Made by a program: the position numbers and the translations under genes. A DNA stretch of 64,000 bases from Lepus europaeus. Its lineage: Eukaryota > Chordata > Mammalia > Lagomorpha > Leporidae. Below are positions 44,230 to 56,573 of the stretch, in pieces (position 1 is the first letter of the stretch; every line of letters starts with the position of its first letter). Where the stretch lies: positions 98,176,448-98,240,447 of the forward strand of contig NC_084835.1 of the NCBI RefSeq assembly GCF_033115175.1. The letters are read 5' to 3'. The notes under the pieces are model-generated. The model saw only the letters and a program-made list of their open reading frames with translations. It searched no databases and was not told the DNA's origin.

Positions 44230-44660
44230 TGTCCCACCGCCTAGTGAGGGTGGGGGGCTGGAGACTGAGTTAATAATCCATCATGCCTGTGTGATGAAGG
44301 CATCAAAACCCATTCACTGTGGGGTTTGGAGCTTCTGGGCTGGTGAACATCTGGATGCCCGCAGGGTGCACCCCAAATCCACAAGGACAGAGTTCCTGCC
44401 CCCAGACCCTTCTAAGACCTTGCCCTGAGAACCTCTTCATCTGACTGTTCGTACGTCTGAGTGCTTTAGCACATCCTTTGTAATACAGTGGTAAATGTAA
44501 GCAAAGTGGTTCCCTGGGTTCTGTGAGTCATCCTGTTGTCAAACCTGAGGTGCCAATGGGAACCCCTGATTTGTAGCCCAGTTGGAGAGAAGGGAGGGTA
44601 ACCTGGGGACCCACTAGTTGTGACTGGTGTCTGAAGTGGGGGTCAGTCTGGTGAGACAGC
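44230..44660 (+). mobile_element. Ancient LTR remnant
   Basis: The phrases 'gagcttctgggctggtgaac', 'gttctgtgagtcatcctgtt' and 'gggaacccctgatttgtagc' follow an old mammalian LTR 3' half. The family is not named with confidence. Confidence 0.5.
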
Positions 44661-44939
44661 CCTCAGGTGCAGGCAGTTGGAATGGGATTGAGTCGTATGA
44701 CATCCAGTTGGTGTCCAGATATTGGATGAAAGTCTGATAAGGGGAAAAACATCATGCAGTTGATGTCTGCATGTGAAGGCTGCATAGGAGAAAACAGAGT
44801 TTTCCCCAGTGAGAGGAAACATGATGAAATAGCACGTGTGAGCGGGTTGATAGTGGTCACGGGAAATGGGTTATTGGATTGCAAGATCTTGGTGTGTTTC
44901 TCTGCCACACCCGGGGAGACTGTGGTGTGTCTGTGGCGG

Positions 44940-44952
44940 TGCCATCTGCTGG
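44940..44952 (-). promoter_or_regulatory. Candidate CTCF motif
   Basis: The minus strand reads CCAGCAGATGGCA, an exact fit to CCASYAGRKGGCR, about 1.5 kb after the SKA1 stop codon. Confidence 0.4.
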
Positions 44953-45242
44953 GGCCACAGCAGAGCGCGTCTCAGCAGGCCCTGTGGCCTGGTTACCACC
45001 TGGTCACACGCTGCCTGGTAGACACTCGGATCTGCTCTTAGCCTTCCTTCCCTTAATAAACATATATATATGTTTAATATTTCATGCCTTGATCTAAGTA
45101 AAAATAATGGCATTATTCTGTGTTTTGAGTTTTGCTTGATTTTTCTCTGATTTGCTTGGTTTTTCTGTTTAAAATATTTCTTTATTAAACACGGTGTCAG
45201 TAAGTTGGTTTTGTTTTTGTTAAATTAATAGTGAGGTGAAGG

Positions 45243-45658
45243 CTTCCATAGCCCTGGAAGCTCATGACAAGAGCCTCAGGTGGTTACTGACACCATAAAT
45301 AAGAGTGTCAGTTGTTAAATCAACAACAGGAGTCACTGTGCACTTGCTCCCCATGTAAGACCTCTGTCCTTAATGTGTTGTACTATGAGAATTAACATTA
45401 AAACTAGTCTTCAAACAGTACTTTATATTTTGCAAGTCTGTGTGGGTGTAAACTGTTGAAATCTCTACTTAGTATAGAGTATGATCTACTGTATATAAAG
45501 ATAATTAAAAATGAATCTTAATGAAGAATGGGATGGGGGAGGGAGTAAGAGGTGGGACAGGTGTGGGGGTGAGAGGGCAGGTGTGGGGGGAAGAACTGCT
45601 AATAACCCAAAAGCTGTACCTATGAAATTTATGTTTATTAAATAAAAACTTTCTAAAA
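45243..45658 (+). mobile_element. 5'-truncated lagomorph L1, 3' UTR only
   Basis: The 3' end has the G-rich 'atgggatgggggagggagta' stretch and 'tttattaaataaaaacttt' before a short A tail, like rabbit L1s. A perfect 21-bp duplication (45222-45242 and 45659-45679) flanks it. Confidence 0.85.
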
Positions 45659-45793
45659 AAATTAATAGTGAGGTGAAGGGTCTCTAACTATGAGCATGAA
45701 ATCCATTTATTACTTTCATTTAGGTTTGTAATTGTTAAAATCATATTCCTCAAAGACTAATGGCATTAATTTTTGATCAAGAATTTAAGTTCA

Positions 45794-46122
45794 GGGCCAG
45801 CACTGTGGGGCAGGAGGTTAATCCTCTGCCTGCAATGCCGGCATCCCATATGGGTGCCAGTTCAAGTCCTGGCTGGTCCAATTCCGATCCAGCTCTCTGC
45901 TATGGCCTGGGAAAGCAGTGGAAGATGGCCCAAGTCCTTGGGTCCCTGCACCCATGTGGGAGACCCGGAAAAAGCTCCTGGCTCCTGGCTTCAGATCGGC
46001 CCAACTCCGGCCATTGCTGCCAATTGGGGAGTGAACCAGTGGATGGAAGATCTTCCTCTCTGTCTCTCCCTCTCACCGTCTGTAATTCTACCCATAAAAT
46101 AAATAAAATAAAATATTAAAAA
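45794..46122 (+). mobile_element. CSINE, plus orientation
   Basis: Full-length. The perfect 12-bp duplication AATTTAAGTTCA lies at 45782-45793 and 46123-46134. Confidence 0.97.
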
Positions 46123-46134
46123 AATTTAAGTTCA

Positions 46135-46519
46135 AGTTCATTTTCAAACAAAATGACATACTTTTTCTGTTTTTTTTTAAATAATATTTTTAAAATTAAC
46201 TTTGAGCAGATTTTGTATCCTGGGTCCCTCTGCCCTCAGATCCATTGCTTGCCCTTCCCTACCTTTCCTGTGGTAGCATCAGGGGCCCTATTGCACCCTC
46301 CTGTCCCGTCCATGTGTCCCTGTGCCTTTGGCCCACTCTGGGACTTTAGGCATCGGGCTCTTGGGAACATCCTGGTGAGCTGACCTCAGCTGGGCCCTGC
46401 GGAGCTTGAGTCTGGCTTGTACCCTTCCAGTTCCACGAGGCCAGGGCAGCAGCAGGGCTGACAGTGGGCACCCAGAACCTCCCTCTAGCTACTGCTTAGG
46501 TTGGTTCTTGAGATAGTAC
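46135..46519. other. Unique sequence
   Basis: No gene or repeat is recognised. Confidence 0.6.
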
Positions 46520-46804
46520 TTTTAATATTATTTTGAAAGTTAGAATTACGGGGAGAGGGAGATCTTCCATCTGCTGATTCCCTCTCCAAATGGCCACCAT
46601 GAGTAGCACTGGGCAGGCCAGAGCCAGGATCCAGAGACCTCATTCATTTCTCTCACATGGGAGCCAGGGGCCATCTTCTGCGCTTTCCCAGGCCATTAGC
46701 AGGGAGCTGGATTGGAAGTGGAGCAGCCAGGATACAAACCTGCTCCCATAAGGAATGCCGGCATTGCAGGCCTGGCTTTACCTCTATACCACAGTGCCGG
46801 CCCC
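46520..46804 (-). mobile_element. Old CSINE, minus orientation
   Basis: Body and head 'accacagtgccggcccc'. TGAGATAGTACTTTTAAT / TGAGACAGTAATTTTTAT mark the diverged duplication. Confidence 0.9.
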
Positions 46805-47080
46805 TGAGACAGTAATTTTTATGTGATAAAATCTTCAGTTTGTTCCTTCATAGATTTTTTTTTTTTTAAAGTTGGTTATTTATCCAAGTAACATGGATAC
46901 ATAGATGTTATGGGTTGAACAGGACCTGGCTCCTCAAACTACTCGTATAGATGTTTAAACTCTGACATCTTAGTTAAGATTGGATGGGTTCAGGATGGAG
47001 AGTTGATTTAGCTATGCTGTCTAGTAGTTGGGCCTCTGAGAAGTCTTTAGGTCCTGGGGGCATGCCTCAGAAGATAGTTC

Positions 47081-47415
47081 TTTTTTTTTTTTTTTTTTTA
47101 AGATTTATTTATTTATTTGAAAGAGTTACACAGAGAGAGAGGAAAGGCAGAGAGAGAGAGAGAGAGAGTCTTCCATCTGGTGGTTCACTCCCCAGATGGC
47201 CGCAATGGCCAGAGCTGTGCCAATCCAAAGCCAGGAGCTTCTTCCGTGTCTCTCACATGGGGCAGGGGCCCAAGGACTTGGGCCATCTTCTACTGCTTTC
47301 CCAGGCCATAGCAGAGAGCTGGATCAGAAGTGGAACAGCCAGGACTAGAACTGGTGCCCATATGGGATGCCAGCACTGCAGGCGGTAGCTTTTCCCATAC
47401 CATAGTGCTGGCCCC
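47081..47415 (-). mobile_element. CSINE, minus orientation
   Basis: Full-length with an AG run (47153-47168) and head 'catagtgctggcccc'. Confidence 0.95.
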
Positions 47416-47559
47416 CTGAGCATTCCTTTACAATTGAAAAGAATTAGGAAGCTAGGAAGTGAAATGTTTTTGGGTTGAGATAAAATTTATATATCATGAA
47501 ATGTACAGATCTGGTAGATGCAGATCAATAAATATAGTCCAATGCATTTACTCATGTAG

Positions 47560-48235
47560 CCCACAATCCTATTATTTTTTTCATGAACTTTTGACTTTAT
47601 GACTATTTTAAAGATTCATATGCAATTGTGAAAAACAACAGAGTGAGATCCCTTGTACTCTTTACTCTCTGCCTCAGTGGTGACATCGTGCAAAGCTATA
47701 GTACAATACCTACCACAAGCAGGATATTGACGCTGACTCGGCCAAGATACAGAACAAGGGTCCTGCCTGTCGCCCTTGTATAGCCACACCCACTCCCCTG
47801 CCAGCGCCATCCCTTCCCAAATTCCTGGCAATCCCTCATTTGCGCTCCATTTCAATAACTTCGTTATTTCAAGCGTGTTGTAAATGTGGAATGATGTGAT
47901 AGGACTCTTCGCTCATCATAGTTTTCTGGGGATTCACCTAGGTTTTTGCATATGTCAACAGTTTGTTCCTTTTTATTGTTGAGTAGTATCCTGTGGAATG
48001 GGATGGGTCCCAGTTTGTTGAATCTGCCTATTCAGGTTTATGTGTGTTGTTTCTAGTTTGTGGCTCTCATGAATTAGGTGCTATCAATAAATATTCAAGA
48101 ACAGGTTTTTGTGTGAACATAAATTTTCACTTATGCAGAAGTGCGGTTCTCAGGGGCACTATTGCTGTGTCTTATAGCACCGTGGTTTTGTTTTAATTGC
48201 CAAATTTAATTTAATTTAATTGCCAAATAGTGTCA
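47560..48235. mobile_element. Old L1 3' UTR-type sequence
   Basis: The phrases 'gcaaagctatagtacaatac', 'gttccttttt' with 'attgttgagtagtatcctg', and 'tttgtgtgaacataaatttt' are typical of old mammalian L1 3' regions. Confidence 0.7.
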
Positions 48236-49200
48236 CAGGGTGACTGTGCCATTTAAAATTTCTCTGTGAGCCCTGCTTTCACTGCATCCCACACATTTTG
48301 ATGTTGTCTTTTTCCTTTTTTCAAAAATTTCTCAAGACTATTTTTACCTATGTGTTATTCAGAAGTGTGTTGTTTAGTCTCCAAATATGTTGAGATACTG
48401 GCTAGCTAATTTTTAGTTTATTTCCATGTTAGTTTGAGAGCATGCTTCGTATGATTTCTGTGCTATCCTTTCTAGGGTATGATTTGTGATCGGAGATGTC
48501 AGCTGTCGCTGATGAGTATCCCAGACACACTTGAGAAGATTGTGTGTTCTGAGCTGGTGAATGAAGCCTTCTACAACTGTCCATTACACTCAGTTGTTGA
48601 TGTTGTTCTTCAATTCAGCTATACCCTTACTGGTTTTTGCCTGCTGCAACTGTCAGATACTGATAGAAGGATGTTGGAGGCTCCAAGGATAACAGTGGAT
48701 TTGTCTTTCTCCTGAGGTTCTGTGGGTTTTTGCCTCATGTTATTTTGATGCTCTGTTGTTAGGCACATACACATTAAGACTGCTACCACTTCATCAATGC
48801 CTCTCTTTATCCCTGATAATTTTCCTTGTTCTGAGATTGACTTCTTTTAACATGTATATAGCTACTCCAGGTTTCTTCTGATTGATGTTAGCAAAGACCT
48901 ATATCTAAATCTGTACCTATTTATCTTTCTCTGTTATTTTGCTTTTAATCTACATGTGTCTTTGTATTTAAAATGGATTTCTTGTAGACAATATATAGTT
49001 GACTCTTATTTGTTTAATCCATTCTGACAGTATGTTTTTTAATCGATAAATTTAGAAAATTCACATTTAAAGTGATTACTGATATATTTTGATTCATAGC
49101 TACCATATTTGTTAATATTTTCTATTTGTTGTGTTCTTCATTTTCAATTTTTAAAAATATTCCTTCTTTTTTTTTTACTAGTCTGATTTTAACAGAGCCT
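48236..49200 (-). mobile_element. Old L1 ORF2 region, antisense
   Basis: The phrases 'agaagtgtgttgtttagtct', 'aggctccaaggataacagtg' and 'cctctttatccctgataat' are antisense ORF2 from the reverse transcriptase part. The reading frame is destroyed. Confidence 0.8.
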
Positions 49201-49259
49201 TTTGTATGATACCATTTTGTCTCCACTCCTACCATATAAAATAAACTTATTATAAAATT

Positions 49260-49530
49260 TATCCTGTCCCGGTTGCCCCTCTTCCAGGCCAGCTCTCTGC
49301 TGTGGCCAGGGAGTGCAGTGGAGGATGGCCCAAGTGCTTGGGCTCTGCACCCCATGGGAGACCAGGAGAAGCACCTGGCTCCTGCCATCGGATCAGCGCG
49401 GTGTGCTGGCCGCAGCGCGCTACCGCGGCGGCCATTGGAGGGTGAACCAACGGCAAAAGGAAGACCTTTCTCTCTGTCTCTCTCTCACTGTCCACTCTGC
49501 CTGTCAAAAAAAAAAAAAAAAAGGAAAAAA
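49260..49530 (+). mobile_element. 5'-truncated CSINE, GC-rich extended type
   Basis: Begins at 'atcctgtcccggttgcccct', so about the first 80 bp are missing. The rest, including 'gccgcagcgcgctaccgcgg', is near consensus. Confidence 0.95.
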
Positions 49531-49589
49531 AAATTTTCTGGTGGTTGTCCTATAGTCAGCAACCTATATTTACAGATAATTTATATCCA

Positions 49590-49899
49590 TTTTTATTTAT
49601 TTTTATTTTTTATTTATTTGAAAGAGTTTCAGAGAGAGGTAGAGCCATCCTCTGGTTCACTCCCCAAATGATCACAACGGCCAGAGCTGTACTGATCCGA
49701 AGCCAGGATCTAGGAGCTTCTTCTGTGTCTTCCATTTGGGTGCCGGGGCCCAATGACTTGGGCCATCTTCTACTGCTTTCCCAGGCTGTAGCAGAGAGTT
49801 GGGTTGCAAGAGGAGCAGCCGGGACTCCAACCAGCACCCACATGGGATGCTGGCACTGCTGGCTGGGGCTTTAACCCACTGCGCCACAGCGCCGACCCT
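49590..49899 (-). mobile_element. CSINE, minus orientation
   Basis: Full-length with head 'gcgccacagcgccgaccc'. Confidence 0.95.
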
Positions 49900-49925
49900 A
49901 TATCTACTTTTAAATAACACTATAC

Positions 49926-50274
49926 GGCCGGCGCCGCGGCTCACTAGGCTAATCCTCCGCCTTGCGGCGCCGGCACACCGGGTTCTAGTCCCGGTCGGGG
50001 CACCGATCCTGTCCCGGTTGCCCCTCTTCCAGGCCAGCTCTCTGCGTAGCCAGGGAGTGCAGTGGAGGATGGCCCAAGTGCTTGGGCCCTGCACCCCATG
50101 GGAGACCAGGAGAAGCACCTGGCTCCTGCCATCGGATCAGCGCGATGCGCAGGTCGCAGCGCGCCTACCGCGGCGGCCATTGGAGGGTGAACCAACGGCA
50201 AAAGGAAGGCCTTTCTCTCTGTCTCTCTCTCTCACTATCCACTCTGCCTGTCAAAAAAAAAAAAAAAAAAAAAA
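49926..50274 (+). mobile_element. CSINE, GC-rich extended type, plus orientation
   Basis: Near consensus. AAATAACACTATAC repeats on both sides. Confidence 0.97.
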
Positions 50275-50565
50275 GATAAATAACACTATACCAGTTCTGA
50301 AGTATTACTGGTACCTTAAATAAGAATATTTCCGATTCTTCTTTATTATTCCTTATATGGTTTCTGCCATTCATTTAGTTTATTTGTAAGCTATAATTAC
50401 CCAATACATTATGGTTATTATTGTTTTAAGCTAACAGTTTTCTATTAGATTGATTTAAAAATTTTTATTTTACCTAACATATTCCTTCTCTAAACACTCT
50501 TCCTTTATTTATGTAGATCCGAATTTCTGACATCATTTCCCTTTCTCCTGAGGAATTTAACATTT

Positions 50566-50891
50566 TCTTTTTAAATATTTATTTATTTGAAAGGCAGCAT
50601 TACGGAGAGGCAGAGAGAGAGAGAGTGTATGTGTGTGTGTCTTTGATCCGCTGGTTCACTCCCCAGATGGCTGCAACGGCCGGAGCTGTGCCGATCAGGA
50701 GCCAGGAGTTTCTTCCAGTTCTCCCTCGCGGGTGCAGGGGGCCAAGGACTTGAGGCATCTTCTACTGCTTTCCCAGGCCACAGCAGAGAGCTGGATCTGA
50801 AGAGGAACAGCCGGGACTAGAACCGGCGCTCATATGGGATGCTGGCACTTCAGGCCAGGGCGTTAACCCGCTGCGCCACAGCGCAGGCCCC
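50566..50891 (-). mobile_element. CSINE, minus orientation
   Basis: Full-length with a TG run after the AG tract and head 'cgccacagcgcaggcccc'. Confidence 0.95.
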
Positions 50892-51151
50892 GGGGAAAAC
50901 TTCTAGAAAAGCAGGAGCTCCAGAGGGGGCAGCCCCAGCATCTACGGACACACTCCACCCAGATCTTTGCTACACAAGTTGGGCGCAGGCTCTCCAAGGA
51001 GCTCACTGGAGAGCAACAGCTGGGAGGGAGAAAGGCTGAGCACAGACATCAGCTGCTGCCTCCAAAGGAGGCACTCTGTTTCTACCTCTCTCTGTAACTG
51101 TCTTTCAAATAAATAAATAAATAGAAATCTTAAAAAAAAAAAAAAAAAAAA
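50892..51151 (+). mobile_element. Chimeric unit: unrelated sequence joined to a CSINE 3' tail
   Basis: From about 51069 the sequence 'acctctctctgtaactgtct' with (AAAT)n and poly(A) is a CSINE 3' end. The 175 bp before it are not CSINE and not recognised. Confidence 0.6.
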
Positions 51152-51467
51152 AGGAAGTTTGCCCCTGTATTTCCAGCAACTGACACTATAAATTCAGAGG
51201 GAGGTGAATTTCTTCCAAGTTCAGGCTATGTAAAGCATTTTAACTACATAAAGGGCTCACTGTCCACGATAATTGGGACACACACGGATAATACTGTTTG
51301 TGCCTGGGAGTTGGGAGCACCCTAAGCAGTCAGTCTAAATTCACTGTGTCTGAGTAGACGTGGCATATTGGGTTAGAATGCTTAAGCTGCTTGGAAACCT
51401 ATACTGCCCTTGGGGATTTTAATATTTTTGATGCATATCTTAAAATTCAAGTAACTTGTCAAGAGTC

Positions 51468-51769
51468 TCTTTTAAAATATTTTATTTGGTTATTTGAAAG
51501 ATAGAGTGAGAGGAAGAGAAAGATTTTTTCTATCTGCTGGTTCACTCCCCAAATAAACAGCTGGGGCAGGGCCAAGCTGAAGGCAGGAGCTGGGACTTCC
51601 GTCTGAGTCTCCCACATGGGTGGCAACGACTCAGGTACCTGAGCCACCATCTCCTGCTTCTCAGGCACGTTAGCAGGAAGCTGGATTGGAAGCAGAGCAG
51701 CTGGGCCTGGAACCAGCACTCTGATATGGGATGCAGGTGTCCAACCTGCTACACCACAGTGATTGCCCC
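51468..51769 (-). mobile_element. Old CSINE, minus orientation
   Basis: Diverged copy with 'cactctgatatgggatgcag' and head 'ccacagtgattgcccc'. Confidence 0.85.
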
Positions 51770-52650
51770 AAGATCCTTTGGGGCAGTGTAATGCTGGGGA
51801 GTATTTGAGATCTTTTTCTGTTACCTTCTGGGATCCTGTAAGCCATCATGTAGCTTTTCATCTCACTGTTTATATTTCCCATACTTTATTTAGTGATAAA
51901 CTGCTTGTTGTTTTCCTTGTACTATCACTGATAACATGTGTTTATGGGCACCAGAGAATTCTCAGCTGGTTCACAAAAGTTTATGGATCCTATAAAATTT
52001 TAATGAGAAAAAATATTGTTATCTCATTGATGTCTATGTGCGTTTGAATTTCGTAATCTCTAGTGCTAGAACTCGTGGCTTCTGCTACCTTGCGGTCATT
52101 AGCAGTCAGCTCAGAGAGTGTTGCCTGTAGCACAGGCTCTGGATCGTCTGGAAGCATCCTTTCCAAAGCCATGTCCTGCAAACATAGTTAACCTCAAGGG
52201 GAGCGCCAACCCTTCCTTCCCTGGGGGCCCATTGTTTTCCTTCTGGAGTGAATAGCACTGTTTGGGCGTAGTAGCAGCCCTTGCTTGTCCTCTGGCATCC
52301 GTTCCTGGGGCTTTCTCTCTCTCTCTCCCTCCCTCTCTCTCTCTCTCTCTCTGTCTCATGTGGAACTTCACTGACATGATCGGAATTCGGCTTGGGAGCT
52401 TCCCGCACCCCCAAGTCCCTGAAAGCTAGGCTGACCATCAGTGGTCTGTGTTCCCAAGGATGTTTCCCCGGCACTTACCTCTCTGTATCCACTGTCTGAG
52501 GGAGCCAGGGTCCCCGAGCCAGTGGCAGGGGATCCCTCCTGGGGATGCAGTGGGAGGCGGGACTGTACGTGAGCTGAGGCTCCGAGTCCCAGGCCCATGT
52601 TCCCTTGTCCCTTCAGCCCTCACTTAGCAAACCCAGACTTATTAAAGTTT
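51770..52650. other. Unique sequence with a (CT)n run
   Basis: The (CT)n tract at 52314-52352 gives low-complexity frames on the minus strand. Nothing else is recognised. Confidence 0.55.
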
Positions 52651-52970
52651 CTTTCTTTTTTTTAAGATTTATTTTATTTATTTATTTAAAAGACAGAGTT
52701 ACAGACACAGAGAGGGAGGTCTTCCATCTGCTGGTTCACTCCCCAAATGGCTGCAACAGCTGGAGCTGATCTGAAGTCAGGAGCCAGGACCTTCTTCCAG
52801 GTCTCCATGTGCCTGCAGGTCCCAAGCACTTAGGCCATCTTCTGCTGCTTTCCCAGGTCGTTAGCAGGGAGCTGGGTTGGAAATGGAGTGGCTGGGACTC
52901 AAACCTGTGCCCATATGGGATGCTGGTGCCACAGGCAGAGGCTTAACCTACTATGCCATAGCACCAGCCC
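52651..52970 (-). mobile_element. CSINE, minus orientation
   Basis: Full-length with head 'ccatagcaccagcccc'. Confidence 0.95.
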
Positions 52971-54175
52971 CATAGACTTAAAATTTCAGTTATGGAGGAG
53001 TTCAAGATGGCAGCCAGAGGGCATTAAACCGCCCGCAGGAGGCACTCTGGGGAAAAGGAGGAGAATTTATGAGACTGCAGGGTCACACACGCATGGGGCT
53101 GGCCCTGCGTACGTGAATCCATTCAGTCCTCTAGCCAGTCCCCTTGTGCAGGTGCAGGTGTGGTAAACACCCTGAAGGTAGCCAGCCACACCTACCGTGT
53201 CTAGTGAGTGGCGTGGCCAGACTTTGAACCCGTGCACCCCCGTGGTCTCTGCTCTTAACCTTTGTGCTTGTGGCCTGTGAGTGAGTGCCAGAGTCCGTGG
53301 CTCTGGCAGGTTCAATGGGTAGGGAAGGGTGGCATTTCTTTGTGCTTTTAATTCAAATATAACTGCTCAGTGGTGTGCACATAAATCTATAGCATTCATT
53401 TATATTCATGAGTCACATATTTAAAAACACGTGTTACATGTTTTTAAAAATATTAAGGTTGCTATCTTTTTTAAGAAAATAGATTTAAAAAATTGGATTG
53501 GTATTGCCCTCTAGTGGCCATGAAAATTAAAAATGAGCAGCCCTAAAAGGGAACAGCAACACTTTAAGTGCCAACCATAAAAACATGAACTAAGTTCTAC
53601 CATGTATGACTGGGGCACAAGCACACACGGCCGCAGTGATAAGATTGGCAGTGTCACAGGGGCCTGGGCTGGAACAACATGGGAATGGCCCAGCACCTGC
53701 CTGGTCAGGGGGAGGCCTCCATTGAGTGCGAGCTCGTGGCTGCCCTGGCCACAGGCAGGCAGGCCCCTTGTTGGAGAGATGGCCCAGATCCAGATATTTA
53801 TATAAAAGTGCCCAGTGTTTAAACACGGGCAATTCACTAGATTTTTTTTCTCACTCCACGTGGCTCATGTACATTTGTGAGCTCAAATCCAGCCACTTAC
53901 TTGTGCCCTTCAGTTTATTGCTGCTGACTGTCCAATGAGAACTGTTCTGGGCTTCCCATCTAGTGTCCCACTCTGGCCCACAAAACCGTCCTGTGACATA
54001 CTGTCCCCTCTGGCACATGAGGCAGAGAGACGCTGCCTACCTTCCCTGAGGCCTGTAAAAGCCATTGCTGGGATGTGGACACAGCTCTTAACAACTCCAA
54101 AAGCCATGCTCTTAACTCCTGCATTTACTGCCCACCACGTGCTTCGTATGATTCATCCACTAAGAAATGTATATT
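52971..54175. other. Unique sequence with a CTCF-type motif
   Basis: No gene is recognised. Short overlapping frames at 53511-53938 run on both strands and lack domains. Confidence 0.5.
53505..53517 (-). promoter_or_regulatory. Candidate CTCF motif (strongest of three)
   Basis: The minus strand reads CCACTAGAGGGCA, the classic core, in unique sequence about 10 kb downstream of SKA1. Confidence 0.5.
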
Positions 54176-54482
54176 GAGGGGTGAACATTTGGCATAGCAA
54201 TTAAAATACCACTGGTGACACCCACGTCCCGTATCAGAGTGCCTGGGTGCAAAGCCTGGCTTCGCCCCTGATGCTAACTTCCTGCTAACATGCACCCTGG
54301 GAAGCAGTGGTGATGAGTCAAGTGGGCTGGATCCTGGCCACCTACCTGGGAACCTGGATTGAGTTCCGGCTCCTGGCTTTGTCTTGGCCCACCCCTGGCT
54401 GTGGGCATTTGGGAAGGAAAGCAGTGAATGGGAAATCTCTGTTTCTCTCTCTCTGCCTTTCATAAACTAAATAATTAAAAAA
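54176..54482 (+). mobile_element. Old CSINE, plus orientation
   Basis: A degraded head, body 'gctcctggctttgtcttggc' and a short A-rich tail. Confidence 0.75.
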
Positions 54483-54588
54483 TACACATATATAGAAAGA
54501 GTTATTAACACATGCCAAAGGTAATTGTAGGTGAAAAGATAAGTCAGTGAATGAAGCAAAGCCTGCCCCCATTCTAGTGTGGAGTGTG

Positions 54589-54610
54589 AGTGTGTGTGTG
54601 TGTGTGTGTC
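54589..54610. repeat. (GT)n microsatellite
   Basis: About ten GT units. Confidence 0.95.
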
Positions 54611-55254
54611 AGGGGCAGGGGAAGAAAGGATAACAGATGCGCATGTGCCAGTGCTACATGGTGATTGCTGCTAGAGAAATTGCCAGGCAGTGAGGAGTCA
54701 TGGAGGAGACCTTGCTGATGGGCTGTCATGTGACTGGAGGGAAGACAGGGACGGTCATGTGAGTCCCCGGGATGGCGTGGGGGGAGAACATGGCGACCAC
54801 TGGGAGCAGCAACCTCTTGGGCCTCCAGCAGATGAGTACCTGCCAGTGTGACGGGAGAGAACCTGTGAATGATGGGAGAGGTAGCCAGGGCCAGAGACTG
54901 CCAGGCCTTGGAGGGCACTCTATTTCATTCTCACTAGGATGCAGAGCTTTTGAGAGTATGTGGCAAAGCAGTTGACAGAATGAGAAGAGTCAAGAATAAA
55001 ATACCCGCCCCATCTGACACTCGCTGAGCCCTCCAGCCATACCTTACAACATGTTCTCGGACCATTCATGCTCCCAGAAGCCACCCCTCTTCCAGCTCTG
55101 ACACACCTGAGTCTGCTGAAGGTGATACGATCTCTTGTCCTTCTACTTCTGCTTGTGGATATGGTTCCCTTACCTGGGTGTGCCCAAGCCAGCCTCATCT
55201 GCCCACACTTTTATTCATCCTACTCAGCCCAACCCAAATGTCAGAAGTCAATTT
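54611..55254. other. Unique sequence
   Basis: No gene is recognised. The part up to about 54700 may belong to an ancient repeat. Confidence 0.5.
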
Positions 55255-55579
55255 GGGGGCCGGCGCTGTGGCTCACTTGGTTAATCCTCCGCCTGCAGCA
55301 CCCACATCCCATATGGGCGCTGGGTTCTAGTCCCAGTTGCTCCTCTTCCAGTCCAGCTCTCTGCTGTGGCCCGGGAGGGCAGTGGAGGATGGCCCGAGTG
55401 TTTGGGCCCTGCACCTGCATGGGAGACCCAGAGGAAGCACCTGGCTCCTGGCTTCAGATCAGCATAGCTCCGGCTGTTGCAGCCACTTGGGGAGTGAACC
55501 AACGGAAGGAAGACCTTTCTCTCTTTCTTTCTCACTGTCTGTAACTCTACCTGTCGAATAAGTAAATTTTTTAAAAAAA
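55255..55579 (+). mobile_element. CSINE, plus orientation
   Basis: Full-length. AAGTCAATTTG / AAGTTAATTTG flank it. Confidence 0.95.
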
Positions 55580-56121
55580 GTTAATTTGAGCTTTTCTGAG
55601 TTTCCTGGCCAGAGTTAGCAATTTTTTTCTCTGAGTTCTATACAATAATTGTCATGCTAAAATTGAATTACTTGTTTTTTTTCTCAAATTGCAAAAAAAA
55701 AAATTAAAAATTTTAGAGTACTGAAAGTTGAGAAGCATAGCAATAGATGAAAAAAGAGAGAAAACAGCTTGTCCATAATTCTGTCATAATACCACCATCC
55801 AGAGGAAACCACACGATGCTATTGACTTCTAATCCTTTTACTCTCTGTACATAGTATACATTGTTCTACTGATTTTTCCCCCACTTAACATTATGCCATA
55901 AGCATGTTCCTGTTGTTGAAGACTTTTTATTATGGAAAATTTCAGTCACATGAAAAGTATAGAGAATTGCAAAATGAATTCCTATGTACCCATCATCGAA
56001 GTTCAACCTTGAACTCACAGCCAGCCTTGTCTTCTTGACATCTCTGCCGTTCCCTGGTGCAGAATTATTTTGAGGCCAATCTCTATTGCATCATTTCCAG
56101 TGTAGGTTTTCCAATATGTGT

Positions 56122-56355
56122 GTCTGAAGCAATGGCTTTCAGGTAGGGACAACTTGCCCCACCCCATCCCAGGGGACATAGGGCAATGTCTAGAGACATC
56201 TTTGGGGGGGGGTGGGGGAGGTTGCTGCCGAGCCCTAGTGGGTAGAGGCCAGGTGTTCTGCTAAACATCCTGCAATACAGGGCAGCCCCTCCCCCTACAG
56301 CCAGCAGAGTTATCAAACCCCAAATACCAATAGTGCTGAGGTTGAGAAATACTTC
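56122..56355 (+). mobile_element. MER5A hAT-Charlie DNA transposon
   Basis: The phrases 'aggggacatagggcaatgtc', 'tagtgggtagaggccaggtg', 'ctgctaaacatcctgcaata' and 'gtgctgaggttgagaaata' match MER5A along its length. Confidence 0.9.
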
Positions 56356-56573
56356 TCTGAATGACAAGGCTTCTATTCAACAACTTTCCATTGTAGTACT
56401 ATGTACATACAGGAAATGTGCGGATCAGAAGTGAACAACTCAGTTAGTGTCCAGGAAGTGCACACGTAGAGATCAGGATACATTTCGGCATCTGCACTCC
56501 AGTGGCTTCTTGATGTCCCATTTAGTCACCCTCTACCCTGGGGGGTAACTGCTGTTCTGATTTATACTAGCGC

